Below, piece by piece: positions 9,018 to 18,008 of a DNA stretch of 64,000 bases. The notes under the pieces are model-generated. The model did no database searches. It saw nothing but the letters and a program-made list of their open reading frames with translations, and was not told the DNA's origin. Numbering within the stretch: position 1 is the stretch's first letter; every line of letters starts with the position of its first letter. Source of the DNA: CBDAUN01 sp965214615 (GTDB lineage Bacteria; Pseudomonadota; Gammaproteobacteria; Arenicellales; JAJDZL01); contig OZ243952.1 in the NCBI GenBank assembly GCA_965214615.1, forward strand, positions 1 through 64,000, read 5' to 3'. A program made the translations under genes and the position numbers.

Positions 9018-10630
9018 CCGTCCTGCGCCCCGGCGGCGCGGCAAATTTCGCTAATCCGGTCAAGTCGCCTCGCCGCTGGCGCATCCAGATGCAATCGGTG
9101 CACCGGCCGCCTGCGGTCAACAAGCGCCTCGCAATCCCCATCGGCCTGCAGCTTGCACAGATCTGAGAATCGATAGGGCTTGCCGCTGACCGGCATATCT
9201 TGCGCCGCGGCGCACGTCAATGCCAGATAGTGCCCGCTCGATGGTCCTCCCTTGTGAAACTGGCCGGTCGAGTGCAGATACTGCGGTCCAAACCCGTACA
9301 CCGTCGCGCCGCGCGTCAGCGACCCGAGCGCCGCGGCAAATCGCGACAGAGCCCTTTCGACATCAGGGCTGTCCTCGACAAACGCCAAGATCGCCAGATA
9401 CTGTCCATCGCCAACCGTCTCGCAAAGCTGCACTGCAAATTCGGTAACCGCGGATTCGGACATGTCTTTCGCACACCGCAGCGGCTGAATCGAACTGCTA
9501 GGCGACGGCCTTGAATCAGGTCCGCGCCACGCGCGAAGACCCGCGTCGACCCGTTTCTTGTTGCCTTCGACATCGGGCTGGCTGAACGGGTCCAGGCCGC
9601 ACAGATATCCGGCAGCGGCGACTGCCAATTCCCAGGTCAGGAATAGTTCCGCCAGATCATACCCGTCACGCAGCGACTCGCGCAGCACGGCAACCGAAGC
9701 CAATCCCGGAGCCCGGGCAACCGTGTCAATCTGCAATTGCCGCCGGCAGGAGTCCGGCTCAGGCGCGATGACCGGGAGCACGCCCTTGCCCTGCTTGCCG
9801 AGACTTTCCGCAACCAGCTGCTCGATCCAGCGCGCCAAAGGCATCAGCGACCCGCCAAACTCAAGGGCGATAGAGCTCCCGGGCGTTTCGCTAAGCACAG
9901 CCAGTACCGAAGCCAGAACGCATACTTTGCGCATCGCGCCGGAATCTTGCGCAAGCAGCAGCGATTTGAATTGAAAATACCTTCGATGCAGGATTTCGAC
10001 ATCGACGCCCAGCGAAACTGCCGGAACCAGTCCCATGGCGCTCAGCGCCGAGTAGCGTCCGGGCACATCGGGATCCGAATCGATGATTCCCAGGCCAAGG
10101 CCGGAGGCCCAGTCACGCAATTCGCTGCGCGCCGGGTCGGTAATCACTGAAACCTGAGCGACTGGCGGCCGGACCTGATCGATCAAGGTTCTTGCGATGT
10201 CCAGGGTCTCTACGGTTGCGCCCGACTTGCTTGAGATAATGGTGCGGCCTGCAGGTGCTGAACCCGGGGCCAGTCCGGCGGCAACCGACTGCGGACAGGT
10301 GCTTGCCAGCACTTCGAGCGAGGATCCGGACTCTGCTGAAAATACGCTGCCATAGACCTGCGCCGCCAGACTCGATCCGCCCATGCCAACCAGAGTCAGA
10401 GAATTGCACGGTTCAAGTCCAAGCTGCCCGACTTGCGGCTGCGCGCGCTCGAAAGCGTCAACCCACTGCGAATACCGCCTCGCCCGGGCTTCGGGAATAC
10501 CGATTTCTACCCACAGCGACGAGTCCTTCGCGAGGATTCGATCCAGGACACGATTTTCGTCGAGAGCCTCGCGATGGCGCTCGAGCGCCGAACTGAGCTG
10601 CCCGAAATCATCGGCGCCGGGTTGACTCAT
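9014..10630 (-). CDS. pgi: Glucose-6-phosphate isomerase (divergent bacterial type)
   Basis: A 538-residue SIS-fold sugar isomerase. It carries the sugar-phosphate binding features of phosphoglucose isomerases: GMGGSSLAA near residue 92, SKSGATVET near 133, and a C-terminal segment with the conserved QFHKGGPSSG. It resembles the form often fused to transaldolase in other bacteria more than the classical E. coli Pgi. Here it stands without the transaldolase part. It interconverts glucose-6-phosphate and fructose-6-phosphate in the cytosol. A small zinc-finger gene and ilvE lie just upstream on the same strand. Confidence 0.85.
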   Translation of the reverse strand: MSQPGADDFGQLSSALERHREALDENRVLDRILAKDSSLWVEIGIPEARARRYSQWVDAFERAQPQVGQLGLEPCNSLTLVGMGGSSLAAQVYGSVFSAESGSSLEVLASTCPQSVAAGLAPGSAPAGRTIISSKSGATVETLDIARTLIDQVRPPVAQVSVITDPARSELRDWASGLGLGIIDSDPDVPGRYSALSAMGLVPAVSLGVDVEILHRRYFQFKSLLLAQDSGAMRKVCVLASVLAVLSETPGSSIALEFGGSLMPLARWIEQLVAESLGKQGKGVLPVIAPEPDSCRRQLQIDTVARAPGLASVAVLRESLRDGYDLAELFLTWELAVAAAGYLCGLDPFSQPDVEGNKKRVDAGLRAWRGPDSRPSPSSSIQPLRCAKDMSESAVTEFAVQLCETVGDGQYLAILAFVEDSPDVERALSRFAAALGSLTRGATVYGFGPQYLHSTGQFHKGGPSSGHYLALTCAAAQDMPVSGKPYRFSDLCKLQADGDCEALVDRRRPVHRLHLDAPAARRLDRISEICRAAGAQDG

Positions 10631-10654
10631 TGCGCAGCGACTGTCCGGCGCGGC

Positions 10655-10858
10655 CTATTTCACCAGCACGAATCGAGTGCCGCAGTACGGACACTGCGCT
10701 TCGCCGGTCTTTTCGATGGGCAGAAACACGCGCGGGTGCGAATCCCACAGCCTCATGCGGTCCAAGGGACAGTGCAAAGGCAGATCGTCGCTCGTCACTT
10801 CGATTACGGTATCGGAATTTGGCGTGTCGCCGCCTTGCGGCCGGTAGTGATCGCTCAT
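10655..10858 (-). CDS. Small CHCC zinc-finger protein
   Basis: A 67-residue protein with metal ligands in HCPLD, SHPRV and CPYCG, the zf-CHCC family pattern. Members are commonly found directly after ilvE in gammaproteobacteria, as here, where it starts about 28 nt after the ilvE stop on the same strand. Its biochemical role is not known. It is related to the zinc-binding NDUFS6 subunit of mitochondrial complex I. Confidence 0.85.
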   Translation of the reverse strand: MSDHYRPQGGDTPNSDTVIEVTSDDLPLHCPLDRMRLWDSHPRVFLPIEKTGEAQCPYCGTRFVLVK

Positions 10859-10886
10859 GGTTATGGATTACTGCGCTGCGACAGGA

Positions 10887-11825
10887 TTACAAATAGTTCA
10901 GCCAGTGGTCATGGGCCTTGCTTCGACCGCCGACAATATCGAAGTACTTGGCCTGCAGCGCTTCGGTGATGGGGCCGCGCAGGCCATTGCCAATGCTGCG
11001 TCCGTCCAGTTCGCGGATCGGCGTCACCTCTGCCGCGGTGCCGGTAAAGAACGCTTCGTCTGCTATATATATTTCGTCGCGGGTGATGCGGCGCTCAATC
11101 AAGGGCAGCCCCATATCGGCGATCAGCGCGATCACGGTGTCGCGGGTGATGCCTTCCAGAGCCGAAGTCAGATCCGGAGTGGCGACCTTGCCGTTGCGAA
11201 CAATAAAGATGTTCTCGCCGGTGCCTTCCATCACGTATCCCTCGGTATCGAGCAACAGCGCTTCGTCGGCCCCGTTGGCCAGAGCCTCGTGCAGCGCCAG
11301 AATCGAATTGATGTAGTGCCCGCAAGCCTTGGCGCGGCACATCGACACATTGACATGCAATCGCGAATAGGACGATGTCTTCACCTTGATCCCTTTTTCA
11401 AGCCCTTCGGCGCCCAGGTACGCACCCCATTCCCATGCGGCGATAAACACGTGCGTGCGCAGGTGCTCGGCGCGAATCCCCATTCCCTCGGAGCCGTAGA
11501 ACAGCAACGGTCGGATGTAGGCGCTTTCGAGCCCGTTTTCACGAACCACGGTACGCTGAGCCTGATTCAGCTCGTCAGGATCGTAGTTGACGTCCATGCC
11601 GAGAATTTTTGCCGACTTGAAGAATCGGTCCGTGTGGTCCTCCAATCGGAAAATCGCGCTGCCGCGGTCCGTCTTGTAGGCACGCACACCTTCGAAAACG
11701 CCGAGTCCGTAATGCAAAGTGTGTGTCAGGACATGGACCTTCGCTTCACGCCAAGGAACAAGTTCGCCGTCCGCCCAGATGACGCCGTCTCGGTCGCTGA
11801 ACGATGGAGTCATATGTATACTCAT
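10887..11825 (-). CDS. ilvE: Branched-chain amino acid aminotransferase
   Basis: A fold-type IV PLP aminotransferase of 312 residues that performs the last step of valine, leucine and isoleucine synthesis. Recognisable blocks are HTLHYGLGVFEGVRAY, the PLP-lysine region CRAKACGHYINS, and the EGTGENIF block. The start is ambiguous. Two ATGs 12 nt apart (11825 and 11813) lie in a tandem 12-bp repeat. The first has AGAG at a proper distance and is preferred. The frame stays open upstream to 11897, but without family support. Confidence 0.94.
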   Translation of the reverse strand: MSIHMTPSFSDRDGVIWADGELVPWREAKVHVLTHTLHYGLGVFEGVRAYKTDRGSAIFRLEDHTDRFFKSAKILGMDVNYDPDELNQAQRTVVRENGLESAYIRPLLFYGSEGMGIRAEHLRTHVFIAAWEWGAYLGAEGLEKGIKVKTSSYSRLHVNVSMCRAKACGHYINSILALHEALANGADEALLLDTEGYVMEGTGENIFIVRNGKVATPDLTSALEGITRDTVIALIADMGLPLIERRITRDEIYIADEAFFTGTAAEVTPIRELDGRSIGNGLRGPITEALQAKYFDIVGGRSKAHDHWLNYL

Positions 11826-11834
11826 ATGTATACT
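11811..11834. repeat. Tandem 12-bp duplication spanning the ilvE start
   Basis: CATATGTATACT occurs twice head-to-tail (11811-11822 and 11823-11834). Read on the minus strand it supplies two successive in-frame ATG codons for ilvE and adds four residues (S-I-H-M) to the N-terminus when the first is used. Confidence 0.85.
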
Positions 11835-12088
11835 CTCTTCAAGTTGGTTGCCTGCAGCAATAGGTGAAATTGATTTGCGCCTGCGCCGACCCGCCATGAT
11901 TCGGTCTGTACAGACTGTTCAAGATCCGCTGCCGGCTGCAACGCGGCATCGGGCGAAAATGATACCCGAAATTGTCCGGCTCTTTTTTGACTCGGCCTCG
12001 CCGATGCCTGCCCGGGATCATTGTCCGGAAACATCCGGCTGGCACATGCATTGCAACAAATTGCACGGGTTGCGCGCTGACGGAACAA

Positions 12089-12670
12089 TCAGGCGACAGC
12101 GCTTGACTCATGGCTTGATTCGAATTTGGGCTCACGCGCGAAAATGCGACGCACCATGGGTTCGAAGAACTCCAAGGATTCCGAATCGTAGTCCGGGTCG
12201 AAGGAGCACTGGTCCCATTGGGCGCAAAAGTCCGCGCACGCCTGATAATGCGGATGACCCTTGAACCGGTCGCGCGCATTGCGGTCCATCCCCAGATGGT
12301 GGAAAAAGTAATACCCCTGAAAAATACCGTGGTGCCTGAGTATCCAGTAGGTGCGCTCGGAAACATACGGACGAAGGATCGCCGCGGCCAGTTCACCGTG
12401 ATTGAACGGCGCCAGGCTATCACCGATGTCATGCAGCAAGGCGGCGACAACCGTTTCCTCGTCCGCTCCGTCGCGATGCGCGCGGGTCGCACTTTGCAGC
12501 GCGTGCTCAAGACGGGTGACCCTGTATCCGGAAAAGCTGTTCTCCAGACTATTGAGATGCTCGAGCACCCGGTCCGCAGTGCGGTTCGCAAATTCGTGCT
12601 CATGGCGGGCAAGAAACTGGTAGTCCTCCCTGGTGCCATGCTCCATTTTGGTAAAGCTTACTGTCTTCAT
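12089..12670 (-). CDS. HD-domain protein resembling PhnZ/TmpB-type oxygenases
   Basis: A 193-residue HD-superfamily protein. Candidate metal ligands are His56 in RLEHALQSA, His80-Asp81 in LLHDIGD, His91, His113/114 in ILRHHG, and an acidic residue near 159-162. The Y-x4-EH arrangement just before the HD pair (Tyr49, Glu55) and the spacing recall the mixed-valent di-iron oxygenases PhnZ and TmpB, which cleave C-P bonds, more than ordinary phosphohydrolases. That comparison is from memory and not an alignment. The chosen ATG (12670) precedes MKTVSFTKME. A longer frame to 12862 is not supported. It sits alone between ilvE and uvrD on the same strand. No phosphonate gene is nearby. Confidence 0.75.
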   Translation of the reverse strand: MKTVSFTKMEHGTREDYQFLARHEHEFANRTADRVLEHLNSLENSFSGYRVTRLEHALQSATRAHRDGADEETVVAALLHDIGDSLAPFNHGELAAAILRPYVSERTYWILRHHGIFQGYYFFHHLGMDRNARDRFKGHPHYQACADFCAQWDQCSFDPDYDSESLEFFEPMVRRIFAREPKFESSHESSAVA

Positions 12671-12803
12671 CGCCTGTTTCCATGTGTTAGCGTATTTACA
12701 AGAAATTCTCCGGTTGAACCTGGGCAGCCTCATCAAGGGCCGTAACCCGCTGCTGTCCGCTTCCCCTCGGCACCGCCCATCGGCACTGCAAGATTGAACC
12801 TGG

Positions 12804-14969
12804 TCATGCCCGTCGGAGATGATCCGATGTGGCCACAATCCACTTGGACCTGCCTCGGTCAAACTGAACCCTGGCCAGGGAGTGCCCGCCGCTCCTTTGC
12901 ATCGCAGCCACTGTGCCTGTCCCGAAATTCCGGTGCTTGACTCTCAAGCCGACGACGATGGAGTCTGAATCAGCGGAGCCCGAATCGCTGAAGTCGTAGG
13001 CGGCGGTCGGGTGATTGTCGTCATCGTCGTCCCAGCCTGCGAGCTGATCTTCAACTTCCGCAATGAATCGCGACTGTTTTTGCTGCATGTTGAACATGCC
13101 CCTGACATTGCGAACCCTCGTCGCGGTGAGATGCAAAGTTTCGATGGCGCGCGTGATTCCGACGTAGCAAAGTCTGCGCTCTTCTTCAATTTCGCCGCGT
13201 TCCATCGCATTCCAGTGGGGCAGCAAGCCTTCCACCATGCCGGTAAGAAACACCGCCGGAAATTCCAGGCCCTTGGCATTGTGCAGCGTCATCAGTTGAA
13301 CATTTCCGTCCTTGGCCAGATGGCGGTCGCCGGCATCGAGAGAGGCATCTGCCAGAAACTGCTCCAGTATCTCCGCATTGTCTTCAAGCGGGGAATTGCT
13401 TTTGTAGCGCTCCGCGGTAGGGATCAGCTCGTCAAGGTTCTCGACCCGCGAGACTGCTTCCTGGGATTTGCTTTTCCTGTAGTGTTCCTTCAGGCCGGTT
13501 TCGCCAATCACCGATGAAACCAATTCCGGCAGCGTCAGAATCTTGCGCTCGCCAGTCAATCGCGAGATAAGCTCGGTGAAGCCGCTCAATCTCGAAACAA
13601 GCTGCCTGGGCGTGGAAGAATCAGCGACCGCAATCCTGACTGCCTCCCACATGGAGACTTCGTGCTCTGCCGCTATCAGCTTTAACTGAACAAGAGCCGC
13701 TTTGCCGATTCCGCGGGCCGGTAAATTCACCACACGCAAAAAGGCGTTATTGGAATCCGGATTGACCAGAAGCCTCAAATACGCCATCACCGCCATGACT
13801 TCCAGACGCTCGAAAAATCGAAGGCCGCCGTAGACCTGATACGGTATCTGTCTGGAAGAGAATATCTCTTCGAATATTCGCGACTGCGCATTGGTGCGGT
13901 AGAGCACTGCGATGTCGTCATAGCGCTTGCCGGACGCTCGAATTTCGTCGATCCTGTCTGCCGCGAATTCGGCTTCGCGGGTTTCATTGTAGAAATTCGA
14001 AAAGCGTACGCTTTCACCGCTTTCGCCGTCGGTCCACAGTGTTTTGCCGAGCCGGGTGCGGTTGCCTGCGATCAGCGAGTTGGCAAGCGACAGTATGGAT
14101 ACTGTCGAGCGGTAGTTCTGTTCCAGCCGAATTGTTGCCGCATTCGGAAACTCCCTTTCGAACTGAATCATGTTTTCAACGCGGGCGCCGCGCCACCCAT
14201 AGATGGACTGATCATCGTCGCCCACTACGGTGATGCTTTCATGTCCGGCGCAAAACAGCTTCAGCCATTGAAACTGAATCTCATTGGTATCCTGGTATTC
14301 ATCGGCCAGAATGTGCAAGAAACGATTCTGATATTTTTCACGGACTGTGACGTTGTTTCTCATAAGCTCTACCACACGCAGCAGCAGCTCGGCAAAATCA
14401 ACCAGCCCCTCGCTTTCGCAGTAGCGCTCATACTCCCTGTAGATATGCTCGATGAATTCTTCGTTTGGATCTGCCGATTTCCCGGAGCCGCTGGCGCGAG
14501 TGCCTTTTTCCTTCTTTGCATTGATGGACCATTGAACCTTGCCGGGCTCCACTTCCCCGCTCAAATAATGGTTCTCATTGTCTGCAATCAGCGTCTTGAT
14601 GATGCGCAGCTGGTCGGCGCTTGCGATAATCTCGAAATTGTCGCGCAGCCCGGCTTCGGCTGTACAGGACCTTAGAATTCTGTGCGAAAGACCATGGAAC
14701 GTCCCCACGAAAATCGAGTGCGCCTCGGGTCCGATCAGCGATTCGATGCGCTCGCGCATTTCACGGGCAGCCTTGTTGGTAAACGTAACGGCCATAATCT
14801 GCCATGGCCGGACATTGCCGTCGCTCAGCAGATACGCAATCCTGTGGGTCAGCACTCGCGTCTTGCCGCTTCCGGCTCCGGCAAGAACCATCAGCGGGCG
14901 GGCGGGCGCAAGAACTGCCTCGACCTGCTCATCATTGAGGTCTTCGATGATGTAACTGATATCAGGCAA
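12804..14969 (-). CDS. uvrD: ATP-dependent DNA helicase UvrD/Rep family
   Basis: A superfamily 1A 3'-5' helicase of 721 residues for nucleotide-excision and mismatch repair. Motifs appear in order: Q motif LNDEQVEAV, Walker A GAGSGKT (31-37), motif Ia VTFTNKAA, motif II LADEYQDTN, motif III VVGDDDQSIYGWRGA, motif IV LEQNYRS, motif V LMTLHNAKGLEF and motif VI YVGITRA. The C-terminus carries the Tudor-like segment GLRVKHRNFGTGTV typical of UvrD/PcrA. It is the expected full length. Confidence 0.96.
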   Translation of the reverse strand: MPDISYIIEDLNDEQVEAVLAPARPLMVLAGAGSGKTRVLTHRIAYLLSDGNVRPWQIMAVTFTNKAAREMRERIESLIGPEAHSIFVGTFHGLSHRILRSCTAEAGLRDNFEIIASADQLRIIKTLIADNENHYLSGEVEPGKVQWSINAKKEKGTRASGSGKSADPNEEFIEHIYREYERYCESEGLVDFAELLLRVVELMRNNVTVREKYQNRFLHILADEYQDTNEIQFQWLKLFCAGHESITVVGDDDQSIYGWRGARVENMIQFEREFPNAATIRLEQNYRSTVSILSLANSLIAGNRTRLGKTLWTDGESGESVRFSNFYNETREAEFAADRIDEIRASGKRYDDIAVLYRTNAQSRIFEEIFSSRQIPYQVYGGLRFFERLEVMAVMAYLRLLVNPDSNNAFLRVVNLPARGIGKAALVQLKLIAAEHEVSMWEAVRIAVADSSTPRQLVSRLSGFTELISRLTGERKILTLPELVSSVIGETGLKEHYRKSKSQEAVSRVENLDELIPTAERYKSNSPLEDNAEILEQFLADASLDAGDRHLAKDGNVQLMTLHNAKGLEFPAVFLTGMVEGLLPHWNAMERGEIEEERRLCYVGITRAIETLHLTATRVRNVRGMFNMQQKQSRFIAEVEDQLAGWDDDDDNHPTAAYDFSDSGSADSDSIVVGLRVKHRNFGTGTVAAMQRSGGHSLARVQFDRGRSKWIVATSDHLRRA

Positions 14970-15626
14970 GGCCGAATACCTCGATGAGTTGCGTCGCCGC
15001 GCAGGGAGTGTGCATCGATGTCATAGGTTCAAATCTGCAAAATAGGCCATAGGGTCATTATCCGGGTGCACGACGGCTGTGCAACACGCGTCTTGCCGGC
15101 ACGGCTCCTTCATTTGCGCACGAAAGACGCTGGCGTCTTCGCCGAAGGCAATCCAGCCTGGGCAAATCGATGGCGCCGAATCAATCTGAACCATTTCCTG
15201 CGGCTCAATCGATGTCTGCGTTCGCCACGTCATCATTCACCGACATGCAAGCCGGAACTGCGTGCCGAATCAGACGCCTTTGCAACGGCGCGACGCCCGC
15301 CCTTACAGCAGGCGAGTATGAATTATATGACACCGGCCGGCGCGGCAGACGGTATTGATCCGCCGGCAGCCACGCACGCTCATGGCTTGCCGCATTCGAT
15401 GAAACCGGGCGCAGCAAACCTTGAACCGGCATGGATTGAGGATCGGCTCGCACGTAAAAATTACGATTTTGGGCCAGACGCTATATACTTGCACTGGTGC
15501 GCAAGCCGTCATGCCTTGCGCGACCTGAAAGTAGCCGGTCACACAGCGAGCGGCACTTGAATATGAGAAAACCGGAATTAGATTACATTGGATTCAACAG
15601 CATTGATTGGACAGCCGAGGAAGCCA
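14970..15626. other. Intergenic region between uvrD and hspQ
   Basis: About 650 bases between two divergent genes. A 164-codon plus-strand frame (15066-15560) has no recognisable domain and is not called. A candidate promoter for hspQ is TTACGA (15461-15466), 17 nt, TATACT (15484-15489). A heat-shock-like CTTGAA occurs at about 15420 but lacks a matching -10. Confidence 0.4.
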
Positions 15627-15956
15627 ATGGCGGACAAATCTGCAAAATTCAACATCGGACAAATCGTCCGGCATCGGCACTTTCCGTTTCGCGGGGTCAT
15701 TTTCGATGTCGATCCTGAATTTAACAATACCGAAGAGTGGTATGAATCCATTCCGGCGAAGGTTCGACCGAATAAGAATCAGCCGTTCTATCATCTTTTG
15801 GCCGAAAATGAGAAAAACAGCTATGTTGCGTACGTGTCCGAGCAAAATCTGATTTCTGACGAAGACGGCGGACCTGTGGCGCATCCGGCGGTCGGGGAAA
15901 TTTTCGGCGACCTGCGTCACGGCACCTATGCCGTACGGTCGCATCAGATGCATTGA
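15627..15956 (+). CDS. hspQ: Heat shock protein HspQ / YccV-like DNA-binding protein
   Basis: A 109-residue protein of the YccV family, known both for binding hemimethylated DNA and as the Lon-specificity factor HspQ. The diagnostic stretches are IGQIVRHRHFPFRGVIFDVD, the NQPFYHLL region and YVSEQNL. The ATG at 15627 follows GAGGAAG at a good distance, so the upstream in-frame start at 15588 is rejected. The following PCMT-like gene begins 18 nt later and may be co-transcribed. Confidence 0.93.
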   Translation: MADKSAKFNIGQIVRHRHFPFRGVIFDVDPEFNNTEEWYESIPAKVRPNKNQPFYHLLAENEKNSYVAYVSEQNLISDEDGGPVAHPAVGEIFGDLRHGTYAVRSHQMH

Positions 15957-15974
15957 CGGCGCGGCGCCTTGACG

Positions 15975-16703
15975 ATGACTGATCTTGCCGCGACAGAGAT
16001 GAGCGTCAGCGCCGACAACCGGAATGAGACAGTGACTGATCCTGCGATGGACAATCTTGAAGCAGCAAAATACAACATGGTGGAGCAGCAGATCCGCCCA
16101 TGGAATGTGCTCGACCGCAGAATACTCGATACGATCATGGCCGAATCCCGAGAGAGATTCGTGCCGTATGAATTACTCAGCATGGCCTTTGCGGACATGA
16201 ACCTTCCGATCGGCGACGGTCAGGTCATGATGCAGCCGAATGTCGAAGCGCGGCTTTTGCAGGCATTGCAGCCGCAATCAGACGAATCGGTTCTGGAAAT
16301 CGGAACTGGAACCGGCTACATGACGGCCTTGCTGGCAAAACTGGCAAATTTCGTCCAGACCGTAGAAATCCGCGAGCAGTTGGCCGAATTCGCACACGCC
16401 AACCTGTCAGAGAGCCGCATAGGCAACGTCGACATCTTCATTGGCGATGGCGCTCAAGGCTGGGATGCCGGATTTTCGCCGGACTGCATCGTACTTTCGG
16501 GTTCGGTTCCCCGATTGCCTGACTTTTACAAGAACTGCCTGGCTGTCGGCGGCAGGCTCGTCGCCATTGTGGGCAGCGAACCGATCATGAACGCCGTCGT
16601 GGTACAGCGCGTCGATGAAAATGCCTGGAACACGACATCGCTTTTTGAAACCTGCCTGCCGCCTTTGGACCATGTGAACGATGAAAGGGAATTTGAATTT
16701 TAA
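15975..16703 (+). CDS. PCMT-like SAM-dependent methyltransferase upstream of tolC
   Basis: A 242-residue member of the protein-L-isoaspartate O-methyltransferase fold. The SAM-binding motif I is VLEIGTGTGYMTALL, with a preceding NMVEQQIRPWNV block characteristic of the branch that sits next to tolC in proteobacteria. A second, classical pcm is at 27334-27999. The true start is uncertain. ATG 15975 is used, but ATG 16047 (MDNLEAAKYN) also fits the family N-terminus. Its end overlaps the start of tolC by 23 nt, which implies translational coupling. The substrate is not known for this branch. Confidence 0.85.
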   Translation: MTDLAATEMSVSADNRNETVTDPAMDNLEAAKYNMVEQQIRPWNVLDRRILDTIMAESRERFVPYELLSMAFADMNLPIGDGQVMMQPNVEARLLQALQPQSDESVLEIGTGTGYMTALLAKLANFVQTVEIREQLAEFAHANLSESRIGNVDIFIGDGAQGWDAGFSPDCIVLSGSVPRLPDFYKNCLAVGGRLVAIVGSEPIMNAVVVQRVDENAWNTTSLFETCLPPLDHVNDEREFEF

Positions 16704-17991
16704 ACAGATTGCGCATTTTCTTGCGCGCACATCTGCAATCGCGGCGGCGGCGCTTGCGCTCGGCGTACCGGCAAAGGGCGCTGACTTGCTGGAAGTGCTT
16801 GATCATGCCTTGCAGAATGATTCCAGCCTCACGGCTGCCAAAATTACTGCAGAAGCCAACCAGATGCTGCCCGGCATTGCAAGAACCGCGATTTATCCGA
16901 CTGTCACTGCGACAGCAACCGAAAAGCGCGACCGCAACCAAATGGCAGTCAACCGCGGCGCCGAAGGAGAAATCGTGCTGCGCCAGCCGGTGTGGAACTT
17001 CGGATTGGGGGCCGCGATTCGAGCCGCTGAAAGCGATTCGGAAAGCTCCAACCTGGAGTTGAAGAAAGCCGAACAGACGCTTTATTCGCAAGCGGCCGAG
17101 CGATATTTCCGGGTTCTTGCGGCCGAAGACAATCTAGAGACGGCGAGGAGCGAGGTTGATGCAATCAAGGAGTTTCACGACTTGGCGCTGCAGCGCCTGC
17201 AGGTCGGTCTTGGCACCCGGTACGATCTGAATGACGCGCAAGCGCGCCTAAGCCAGGTCAACGCCACAGAAGTTGAAGCCGAGCACGAAATTCTATCGGC
17301 GAATCTCGCATTGACAGAGATTGCCGGCGTCGAGTTCGCCACTCTAAGCAAGCTGTCGCCGAGCGCCCGTATTGCCAATCCCCAGCCCGACGACATGCAG
17401 TGGTGGGTCAATCTTGCGCTCGAAAACAGCGTCGACATCGCGATCGCCCTGGAAGCAGTCAATCGGGCCCGCACGCAAATCGACATAGAGCAGTCGGTGG
17501 GAAAGGTCCGATTTGATCTGACCGCTTCGCATCGGGGCTCGCTATCCGGTGACGGCGACCGGGTCGACCGGGATCTGATTTCGTTTGTTGCGACAATGCC
17601 GCTATATCAGGGCGGCGTGGTTTCCAAGCGGACCCGCCAGGCGCAGACCGTCCATCGTGCGCTCCTAAAGAGGCTGGACGCAACGAAGCGCAGGGTTGTC
17701 AGCGAAACTTCCAGCGCCTATCTCGACGTAGTGCGCAGTGTGAATCAGGTTGAGGCGCTTGAAGCGGCTCTTGTCGCGAGCGCCAGCGCGCTGCAGGCAC
17801 GTGTCGACGGCTACAACGTGGGCGTCTTTGCCACAGTCGACGTTCTCAATGCCCAGCGCGACGTGTTTGCTGTCCAGCGTGATCTGAACCAGGCCAGGTA
17901 CACACACTTTCTGGGCCTTGTGGCACTGCAGAATATTTCCGGAAAACTCACCCGCCAGCACATCGAAGCGCTCAACAGGTACCTGATGTAG
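16681..17991 (+). CDS. tolC: TolC-family outer membrane efflux protein
   Basis: A 436-residue outer membrane channel of the TolC/OEP family with a signal peptide (hydrophobic residues about 16-33, cleavage likely after AKGA). Two repeats with the typical long alpha-helical hairpins are visible. One contains QRLQVGLGTRYDLNDAQARL and the other the matching YNVGVFATVDVLNAQRDV. The protein forms the exit duct for RND and type I exporters. It could serve the RND pump encoded at 47.9-52.2 kb, which has no channel gene of its own. Confidence 0.94.
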   Translation: MKGNLNFKQIAHFLARTSAIAAAALALGVPAKGADLLEVLDHALQNDSSLTAAKITAEANQMLPGIARTAIYPTVTATATEKRDRNQMAVNRGAEGEIVLRQPVWNFGLGAAIRAAESDSESSNLELKKAEQTLYSQAAERYFRVLAAEDNLETARSEVDAIKEFHDLALQRLQVGLGTRYDLNDAQARLSQVNATEVEAEHEILSANLALTEIAGVEFATLSKLSPSARIANPQPDDMQWWVNLALENSVDIAIALEAVNRARTQIDIEQSVGKVRFDLTASHRGSLSGDGDRVDRDLISFVATMPLYQGGVVSKRTRQAQTVHRALLKRLDATKRRVVSETSSAYLDVVRSVNQVEALEAALVASASALQARVDGYNVGVFATVDVLNAQRDVFAVQRDLNQARYTHFLGLVALQNISGKLTRQHIEALNRYLM

Positions 17992-18008
17992 ATTCCGGTT
18001 GCCGCAGC

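Noticed and set aside
15025..15042. GGTTCAAATC, T-arm-like tRNA motif
   Set aside because: The flanking bases cannot form the T stem, and no acceptor or anticodon arm is present.
15066..15560. 164-codon plus-strand frame upstream of hspQ
   Set aside because: It has a start but no ribosome-binding site and no recognisable domain, and it covers the region expected to hold the divergent promoters.
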